DNA of 64,000 bases from Streptomyces sp. NBC_00536 (lineage in GTDB: Bacteria > Actinomycetota > Actinomycetes > Streptomycetales > Streptomycetaceae), in the NCBI RefSeq assembly GCF_036346295.1, contig NZ_CP107819.1, positions 3,844,001-3,908,000 on the forward strand, given 5' to 3'. Position numbers and translations under genes: made by a program. The notes below the pieces were generated by a model. The model did not search any database. It was not told where the DNA came from and saw nothing but the letters and a program-made list of their open reading frames with translations. Shown in pieces: positions 58,514 through 64,000 of this stretch (within the stretch, counting starts at the first letter, position 1; each line of letters begins with the position of its first letter).

Positions 58514-60964
58514 TTAGTTCCGGCCCACCCGCCAGACCCAGACGTCGCGCACCTTCCGGGGCGGGGTCCCCAGCAGATCCGTCAGGGTGCGGACCAGTTC
58601 CGCGGAGCGGTCCTGCTCCGGGACGACGACCGCGCCCGCCTTCCAGTACGACAGGTCCCGGCGGGCCTGCGCCTGCCATTCCGGGCCGACCGCGGGCGGC
58701 TCGGCGCCGTAGCGGACGTCCCGCAGCAGGTTCGACAGGTGGCGCGGGGGCGCGCCGTAGATGCCGATCCGGTCGGGGCCCCACGGTCCGTTGTAGTAGC
58801 CCCCGGCCAGCTTGAAGCCGAAGTCGGCCTTGACCTGCCAGCGCAGCGCGTCGGCCAGGCCCGGGTCGGGCAGCGGCACGGCGACGAGCGATTCGCCGTC
58901 CTTGACGTAGTCCTTCCAGGCGCCGGAGGTGATGAAGACCGGCACCGGGGCCCGGTCCCGGACCGCGAGCGGCAGCGGCAGCACCGGGAGGAGGACGGCG
59001 GCCACCGCGAGCAGGCCGAGGCGGCGGTGCTCGCGCGCGGGCGCCGCCGTGATCCGGTCCAGCGCGAGGGCGAGCAGGATGCCGAGGACCGGGGCGCACA
59101 CCATCGCCACGCGCCCCTCGATGACCGACTCGAAGAGCGGCAGCTTGATGATCCAGCGCCACGGGCCGGGCAGCGTCAGGTCCGTGCGCGGGACCGGGAT
59201 CAGCGGGCCCAGCGACAGGACGGCCGCCACGACACCGGTGACCGCGAGCGCCCGCACGAGGCGGCTGCGCCACATCCAGACGCAGACGATCGCGCCGAAG
59301 GCGAGCAGCGGCCAGCCGTAGAAGGCGTTCTGCTCGGTGGTGTTCAGGGACAGCCTGCCCGCGGTCTCCGGGTCGCCGAAGAGCGAGCGGCCCGCGAACT
59401 CGATCAGGGCGCGCGGGCTGTTCCCCGCGTTGTCCCCGTGCAGCACCGAGTGGTAGCTCTGCGGACCGGAGAACTGCCAGTACAGCGGGTAGATCACCAG
59501 CGGCAGGCAGACGGCCAGCGCGATGGCCACACCGAGACCCAGCGGGCGCCAGGCCTCGCGGACCCGCTCGCGGTCGACCACCAGGCAGGCGAGGGCGAAG
59601 ACGACCAGGCCGAGCGCGGTGATCAGCAGCGGCTCCTCGCCGATGAAGATCTGGTACGTCGCGAACAGGCCGAGCAGCACCCCGTCGCGCACCACCGCGC
59701 GGCCCCCGTCGGAGCCGTCGCACAGGCGCAGCGCCCGGTCGATGATCAGCGGGATCATGAACAGGACGACGAAGTTCGGGTGGCCGTTGGCGTGCGAGAT
59801 CATCGGCGGCGCGAAGGCGGCGACCGCGCCGCCCGAGGCGGCGGCCCAGCGGGAGCGCACCAGCCGGCGGCGGATCAGCCAGTACCAGGTCCAGCCGGAG
59901 GCGGCCATGCCGAGGGTGAGGACCAGCACGAAGGTGACGGTCGCGCCGAAGGCGAGGGTGACCGGGATCAGCGGGACGGTGAGGCCGAGCATCGTCGCGT
60001 TGGCCATCAGGTTCACGCCGTCGGGCATGCCCTGGGCGGTGGTGAACAGCGGATTGCGCAGGTGGGTGATGTTGTCGGTGGTGACGCCGACGAACCACTC
60101 CCACTGGTTCTGGTCCTGGAGGGCGTCCCGCAGGTAGGCGCCGTCGAGGTCGAGCCAGAGGCGGTGGAAGAGCAGGAACGAGAGGGCGACGAAGAAGGCG
60201 GCGACGGCGAGGCCGCCCGCGTTCAGCCGGAACAGCTCGCGGAAGCGGAGACCGAGCATCCGGTCACCGCGCCGTGGTTCCCTGACCGGCCGGTGCTCCC
60301 GCTCGGTCCGCTCCACCGGCCGCTCGACGGTCGCCCAGCCCTGTGCCCGGCACCAGCGCAGCACCTCGGCGTCGACGGCCGGGCCGTCGAGGGCCGAGGC
60401 GGCGAAGGCGGCGCGGGCCCGGCCGCCGTCGAAGAGGGCGAAGGCGAGGGTGTCGGCGCGGAAGCCGGGCGGGCCGGGGATGCCGAGGGCGCGGACCAGG
60501 GGGCCGCGGTGGCGGCCGGAGACCATCGCGGTGGTGCCCGGCGCGTGGTCCAGGTCGTCCAGGTCGCCCTGGAGGCGGTCGAGGCCGTGCAGGCCGGTGG
60601 CCGCGTGGGCGGTGTCCGTGAACAGGATCCGGCGCCCGGTGGAGGCACGGACCGCCGCGCGCAGGGTGGGGGCGGTCCGGACGCGGGGGTCGGCGTGGGG
60701 CTGGGGGGCGTCCTGGGCGTCGGGGGCTTGCGGGTCGGCCGGGGCTTGCGGAAGGGCTTCCTCCGGGGTCACGACCAGCAGTTCCCAGGCGCCGCCGCCG
60801 GGCCAGGACGCGGCCCGGGCGTCGAGGTCCGCGCGCAGCCGGGCCAGGAGCGGGGCGGTGCGGGCCGCCGGGGCGCCGCCGGTCCGCAGGATCACGCTGA
60901 GGCGGACCGGCGGCGGCCAGGTGGCGCCCGTACGCTCATCGAGGCGTTCGCTGGGCGCGCTCAC
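58514..60964 (-). CDS. Large polytopic membrane protein with GT-A-like N-terminus
   Basis: 816 residues. Residues ~15-230 resemble a GT-A glycosyltransferase fold with a degenerate motif (VRLSVILRTGG, RRILFTDTAHAATGLHG). Then about 10-12 membrane helices (LAVAAFFVALSFLLFHRLWL, LIPVTLAFGATVTFVLVLTLG) with the outer-loop motif NQWEWFVGVTTDNITHLRNPLF, typical of GT-C-type lipid-linked sugar transferases, and a C-terminal outer domain (~680-816). It probably moves or attaches a sugar on the cell surface; neither donor nor acceptor is known. The GTG overlaps the GntR stop (GTGA), so the regulator and this protein are translationally coupled. Confidence 0.82.
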   Translation of the reverse strand: MSAPSERLDERTGATWPPPVRLSVILRTGGAPAARTAPLLARLRADLDARAASWPGGGAWELLVVTPEEALPQAPADPQAPDAQDAPQPHADPRVRTAPTLRAAVRASTGRRILFTDTAHAATGLHGLDRLQGDLDDLDHAPGTTAMVSGRHRGPLVRALGIPGPPGFRADTLAFALFDGGRARAAFAASALDGPAVDAEVLRWCRAQGWATVERPVERTEREHRPVREPRRGDRMLGLRFRELFRLNAGGLAVAAFFVALSFLLFHRLWLDLDGAYLRDALQDQNQWEWFVGVTTDNITHLRNPLFTTAQGMPDGVNLMANATMLGLTVPLIPVTLAFGATVTFVLVLTLGMAASGWTWYWLIRRRLVRSRWAAASGGAVAAFAPPMISHANGHPNFVVLFMIPLIIDRALRLCDGSDGGRAVVRDGVLLGLFATYQIFIGEEPLLITALGLVVFALACLVVDRERVREAWRPLGLGVAIALAVCLPLVIYPLYWQFSGPQSYHSVLHGDNAGNSPRALIEFAGRSLFGDPETAGRLSLNTTEQNAFYGWPLLAFGAIVCVWMWRSRLVRALAVTGVVAAVLSLGPLIPVPRTDLTLPGPWRWIIKLPLFESVIEGRVAMVCAPVLGILLALALDRITAAPAREHRRLGLLAVAAVLLPVLPLPLAVRDRAPVPVFITSGAWKDYVKDGESLVAVPLPDPGLADALRWQVKADFGFKLAGGYYNGPWGPDRIGIYGAPPRHLSNLLRDVRYGAEPPAVGPEWQAQARRDLSYWKAGAVVVPEQDRSAELVRTLTDLLGTPPRKVRDVWVWRVGRN

Positions 60965-61641
60965 GCGCCCGCCGCCGTCAGCTCGGAGGCCCAGTCCAGG
61001 CCGTGCTGGTTGTAGGCGTGCACCAGGCGGCGCACCTCGTTCGCGTCGGCCAGGGTCACCGCCTCGACGAGTTCGTTGTGGCCGCTCCACAGCGTCGCGT
61101 GCAGTTCCGGCTCCCGTTGCAGGTAGGGCACGGCGAAGACCCAGCACTGCACGCGGATGCGGTGCAGGAACTCCGAGATGTAGACGTTGCCCACCAGAGC
61201 GCTCAGCTCCCTCCAGAAGCGGAGGTCGTAGCCGATGAGCACCTCCAGGGAGCCGCTCAGCGCGGCCCGCCGGGCCTCCTCCGCCCGCCGCCGCACCGAC
61301 ACCAGCATCTCCCCCGAGCCGGGCGCCGTACCGCGCTCGACGAGACGGCGGAATATCCCGTCCACTATCAGCGTGCGGGCCTCGACCATGCCGCGGAAAT
61401 CGTCCACGGAGAAGATCCGCACCCGGAACCCGCGGTGCTGTACGGAGTCCAGCAGCCCCTGCGCGGAGAGGTCCACCAGCGCTTCGCGCACGGGCGTGGC
61501 CGAAACCCCGTACTGCTCGGCGATCTGCTTGACGGTGAACTCGGTGCCCGGCGGCAGGCGTCCCGCGAGCACCTCGTCACGCAGCGCGTCCGCGATCTGC
61601 TGGCGAAGTGTGTTGCGGGTGACAGCGCCGCTGCCTGGCAT
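60961..61641 (-). CDS. GntR-family regulator, FCD type
   Basis: 226 residues. The winged helix is at the N-terminus (LRQQIADALRDEVLAGRLPPGTEF, VKQIAEQYGVSATPVREAL), followed by an FCD-type ligand domain with the helical metal-site region (RFWRELSALVGNVYISEFLHR, LHATLWSGHNELVEAV). It responds to a small organic acid in this family. ATG 61641 follows GAAGGAGA by 10 bases. It lies between an aminotransferase gene upstream and the membrane transferase downstream on the same strand, and three 22-bp repeats lie 92-157 bases upstream of its start. Confidence 0.93.
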   Translation of the reverse strand: MPGSGAVTRNTLRQQIADALRDEVLAGRLPPGTEFTVKQIAEQYGVSATPVREALVDLSAQGLLDSVQHRGFRVRIFSVDDFRGMVEARTLIVDGIFRRLVERGTAPGSGEMLVSVRRRAEEARRAALSGSLEVLIGYDLRFWRELSALVGNVYISEFLHRIRVQCWVFAVPYLQREPELHATLWSGHNELVEAVTLADANEVRRLVHAYNQHGLDWASELTAAGA

Positions 61642-61732
61642 AGGGGTCCGTCTCCTTCATAGAACTCCGGACACCTTAGGCCAGGCGGCGGCGCCGCGGC
61701 CGGGCACTGTGTGATCACTCTGCGGTCGTTAT

Positions 61733-61798
61733 GCGGATACCGGGTGACCGCTATCCGGATACGAGGTGGTCGTCACGCGGATACGGCGTGCCGGTCCG
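61733..61798. repeat. Three 22-bp direct repeats upstream of the GntR gene
   Basis: Units beginning GCGGATAC at 61733, CCGGATAC at 61755 and GCGGATAC at 61777 have the same 22-bp spacing, two DNA turns; each continues with a GTG at the same offset. The third extends into the aminotransferase 3' end (stop 61773-61775). Spacing suggests binding of a regulator array, perhaps the GntR protein itself. Confidence 0.7.
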
Positions 61799-63164
61799 CG
61801 ACCGTGAGGGCCTCGTCGAGCAGGGCCAGACCCTCCTTCGCCTCGGCCTCCGAAATGGTGCACGGCGGGACGACATGGGTGCGGTTCATGTTGACAAAAG
61901 GCCACAGACCGGACGCCTTGCAGGCCGCGGCGAACTCGGCCATCGGCGCGTTGTCGGCGCCCGCCGCGTTGTAGGGGACGAGCGGCTCGCGCGTCTCCTT
62001 GTCCCGTACGAGCTCCAGCGCCCAGAAGGTGCCCAGACCGCGGACCTCGCCGACCGAGGGGTGGCGCTCGGCGATCTCGGCGAGCGCCGGGCCGATCACG
62101 TTCTCGCCCAGGTGCGCGGCGTGCTCGACGACCCCCTCCTCCGCCATGGTGATGATGGTGGCGACGGCGGCGGCGCAGGCGAGCGGGTGGCCGGAATACG
62201 TCAGTCCGCCCGGGTAGGGGCGCGTGGCGAAGGTCTCGGCGATCGCGCCGGAGATGGCCACGCCTCCGAGCGGTACGTAGCCGCTGTTGACGCCCTTGGC
62301 GAAGCAGAGCAGGTCGGGGGTGACGTCCCAGTGATCGGCGGCGAACCACCTGCCGGTGCGGCCGAAGCCGGACATGACCTCGTCCAGGATGAAGACGATC
62401 CCGTAGCGGTCGCAGAGGGCACGGACCCCGGCGAGGTACCCCGGCGGCGGGGTCATGATCCCGGCCGTGCCCGGCACCGATTCGAGGATGACCGCCGCGA
62501 TGGACTGCGGGCCCTCGAAGGCGATGGTGTCGGCGAGGTGGCGCAGCGCGCGCTCGCACTCCTGCTCCTCGGTCTCCGCGTGGAAGGCCGAGCGGTAGAG
62601 GTAGGGGCCCCAGAAGTGCACGACACCGGCCGAGGCGGTGTCGGAGGGCCAGCGGCGCGGGTCGCCGGTCAGGTTGATCGCGGCGGCGGTGGCGCCGTGG
62701 TACGAGCGGTACGCCGACATGACCTTCTGGCGGCCGGTGTGCAGCCGGGCCATCCGGACGGCGTTCTCGACGGCCTCGGCGCCGCCGTTGGTGAAGAAGA
62801 TCTTGTCCAGGTCACCGGGGGTGCGCTCGGCGATCAGCCGGGCCGCCTCGGAGCGGACGTCCACGGCGAAACCGGGGGCCAGGGTGCACAGCCGGGCGGC
62901 CTGCTCCTGGATCGCGGCGACCACCTTCGGGTGCTGGTGGCCGATGTTGGTGTTCACCAGCTGGGAGGCGAAGTCGAGGTAGTGCTTGCCCTCGTAGTCC
63001 CAGAAGTACGACCCCTCGGCCCCTGCGACGGCGAGCGGGTCGATCAGGGCCTGGGCGGACCAGGAGTGGAAGACGTGGGCGCGGTCGGCGGCCTTGACGG
63101 CCGCACCGGCGCCCGGGTCGGCGGACACGGCGTGGGGAGCGGCGTGCGGGACATGAGGGGTCAT
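61773..63164 (-). CDS. Class III (omega-amino acid) pyridoxal-phosphate aminotransferase
   Basis: 463 residues. PLP fold with the conserved Asp in FILDEVMSGFGRTG and the Schiff-base Lys in LLCFAKGVNSGYVPLGG, plus GGAEAVENAVRMARLHTG and the ending PYNAAGADNAP. It transfers amino groups of omega-amino acids or diamines (beta-alanine, GABA, putrescine type) to pyruvate or 2-oxoglutarate. The next gene downstream is the GntR regulator and a common operon is likely, so the ligand of that regulator may be related. ATG 63164 starts MTPHVPHA. Confidence 0.93.
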   Translation of the reverse strand: MTPHVPHAAPHAVSADPGAGAAVKAADRAHVFHSWSAQALIDPLAVAGAEGSYFWDYEGKHYLDFASQLVNTNIGHQHPKVVAAIQEQAARLCTLAPGFAVDVRSEAARLIAERTPGDLDKIFFTNGGAEAVENAVRMARLHTGRQKVMSAYRSYHGATAAAINLTGDPRRWPSDTASAGVVHFWGPYLYRSAFHAETEEQECERALRHLADTIAFEGPQSIAAVILESVPGTAGIMTPPPGYLAGVRALCDRYGIVFILDEVMSGFGRTGRWFAADHWDVTPDLLCFAKGVNSGYVPLGGVAISGAIAETFATRPYPGGLTYSGHPLACAAAVATIITMAEEGVVEHAAHLGENVIGPALAEIAERHPSVGEVRGLGTFWALELVRDKETREPLVPYNAAGADNAPMAEFAAACKASGLWPFVNMNRTHVVPPCTISEAEAKEGLALLDEALTVADRHAVSA

Positions 63165-63338
63165 GCGGTCAGGCTAGAAGTGCGCAGGTGGGAGGGGATA
63201 TCGGCGGTCTGTATGGGGCTGGGGGGCGCGCCTCGGCAACCTGTCCGGGTTTACGGCACCTACGCGGACTGGGAGACCGGGCACACCACCGATCATCTGA
63301 CGGGACCCGGCCGGGATTATGTCGAAGTCAATAAGCCT

Positions 63339-63353
63339 GCAAGTAATGCTTGT
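63339..63353. promoter_or_regulatory. Short inverted repeat in the aminotransferase/SnoaL spacer
   Basis: GCAAGTAATGCTTGT has 4-5 bp arms around TAATG, in the 222-bp divergent spacer. Operator function is conceivable but unproven. Confidence 0.25.
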
Positions 63354-63386
63354 TGCCCAGTTCACAGGCGTCGCACACTGCCGCAC

Positions 63387-63785
63387 ATGGAGCCGTTGAA
63401 CGTAGTTGCAGAACTGTGGGAGCGGATCGAGGCACGCGACTGGGACGGGGTCGGCGAGCTGATCGCGCACGACGCGGTCATCGAGTGGCCGGTCAGCGGG
63501 GAGCGGATCGTCGGGCGCGCCAATTTCATCGCCGTGAACAGCGACGGCGTCACGGACGCGGACGGGGACGAGCGGTCCGTGGAGGTGCTGCGGATCCTCG
63601 CCGACGGGGACTTCGTCGTCACCGAGGTCGAAATCCCGCAGGAGCACGTCGTGTACCGTGCCGTGTCCCTGTGGACGGTACGGGCCGGGGAGATCGTCGA
63701 GGCGCGGGAGTACTGGACCAGCCCGGGCCAGGACCCGGCGCCGCGCTGGCGCGCCGGGTACGTGGAACCGCTGGTCGCGGAGTAG
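63387..63785 (+). CDS. SnoaL-like (NTF2-fold) protein
   Basis: 132 residues of the NTF2/SnoaL cone fold: AELWERIEARDWDGVGELIAHDAVIEWP, GRANFIAVNSDG, RAVSLWTVRAGEIVEAREYWTSPGQDPAPRW (all in part). Members are isomerases, cyclases or binding proteins; the reaction is not deducible. ATG 63387 follows CACACT by 7 bases; no ribosome site. It lies alone, divergent from the aminotransferase gene. Confidence 0.85.
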   Translation: MEPLNVVAELWERIEARDWDGVGELIAHDAVIEWPVSGERIVGRANFIAVNSDGVTDADGDERSVEVLRILADGDFVVTEVEIPQEHVVYRAVSLWTVRAGEIVEAREYWTSPGQDPAPRWRAGYVEPLVAE

Positions 63786-63921
63786 CCCACCCACCGTGTC
63801 ACCCATGTCATACCTGAGAGCTACGCGGAAACCCCCCTCCCTGGCGGGACGCTGACGACGGGCCTTGATCCATAACTTCGGTACCAGAGAGAACGCCCCT
63901 CTGGACCGAAGGACGACCGAC

Positions 63922-64000
63922 ATGCCGCCCAGCGCGAACAGCCGCCCCGCACGACTGCGCCGCACGCTGCTCGCCGGGCTGATCGCCACGGCGATCGTCT
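63922..64000 (+). CDS. Start of a secreted protein gene (cut by the window)
   Basis: 26 codons are present: MPPSANSRPARLRR followed by TLLAGLIATAIV, a signal peptide with a twin-Arg-containing basic head (RLRRT). GAAGGACGA precedes the ATG by about 5 bases. The mature protein is outside the window. Confidence 0.75.
   Translation, partial: MPPSANSRPARLRRTLLAGLIATAIV

Overview
The window is chromosomal DNA of a Streptomyces (about 72% GC, strong G/C bias at third codon positions, frequent GTG starts, purine-rich GGAGG-type ribosome sites). The developmental genes bldG and wblA and the gene order match the central core of Streptomyces chromosomes; from memory it corresponds to roughly SCO3545 to the mid-SCO3620s of S. 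coelicolor. I see no prophage, insertion sequence, integrase, CRISPR array or rRNA. One tRNA gene is present (tRNA-Pro, anticodon CGG).

Layout. 1-5.0 kb (minus strand): a cut methyltransferase, a small lipoprotein, the membrane pyrophosphatase HppA, and the bldG operon (BldG and a SpoIIAB-like anti-sigma factor). 5.1-12.9 kb: a DEAH/DUF1998 helicase (plus) facing a compact, translationally coupled Tad-type pilus/secretion operon (CpaE-like, TadA ATPase, two TadB/C membrane proteins, a 65-residue pilin and two TadE-like proteins). 13.3-26.5 kb: a HAD phosphatase, a Fic-like protein with a degraded active site, a CooC/MinD-like ATPase, a deacetylase-fold lipoprotein, a SulP transporter fused to a beta-carbonic anhydrase, acetyl-CoA synthetase, NhaA, a holin-like membrane protein and an epoxide hydrolase. 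26.5-41.7 kb: MarP protease, a CoA-type Nudix, endonuclease III, Crp, a nucleotidyltransferase, MBL hydrolase, Nudix, RidA, a DUF4177 protein, a pair of Get3/ArsA-like ATPases, WblA, a class A PBP, YqeY, a phosphoesterase and a Pr6Pr membrane protein.

41.7-52.4 kb: tRNA-Pro, a SulP-STAS transporter, a flavin monooxygenase, a DUF5956-type protein, an HD protein with a cytosine deaminase-like enzyme, a prolyl oligopeptidase, SURF1, and a SigE-type sigma factor coupled to a single-pass membrane protein. 52.5-56.7 kb: aspartate kinase plus an aspartate-semialdehyde dehydrogenase paralogue, a DUF5063 protein, RecR and YbaB/EbfC. 56.9-64 kb: a SLATT-domain protein, an unrecognised gene, a large membrane glycosyltransferase-like protein coupled to a GntR regulator, a class III aminotransferase, a SnoaL-like protein and the start of a secreted protein.

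Much of 5-41 kb keeps the order of the Mycobacterium tuberculosis block Rv3649-Rv3683 (helicase, Tad genes, HAD, acs, ephE, marP, Nudix, nth, crp, MBL, ridA, Rv3679/Rv3680, whiB4, ponA2, phosphoesterase), which points to an ancient actinobacterial arrangement rather than recent transfer. The genes join cell-envelope growth, redox and developmental control, proton and carbon balance and DNA repair. The most useful second looks are the aspartate-semialdehyde dehydrogenase that has Ser where the catalytic Cys should be, the Get3-like pair in which only one partner has the signature lysine, the BldG partner with an altered kinase N-box, the metal-ligand-like linker in the SulP/carbonic anhydrase fusion, a DasR-like operator before acetyl-CoA synthetase, an unusually large set of putative leaderless promoters, and three 22-bp repeats upstream of the GntR gene. 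No wholly new system is evident.
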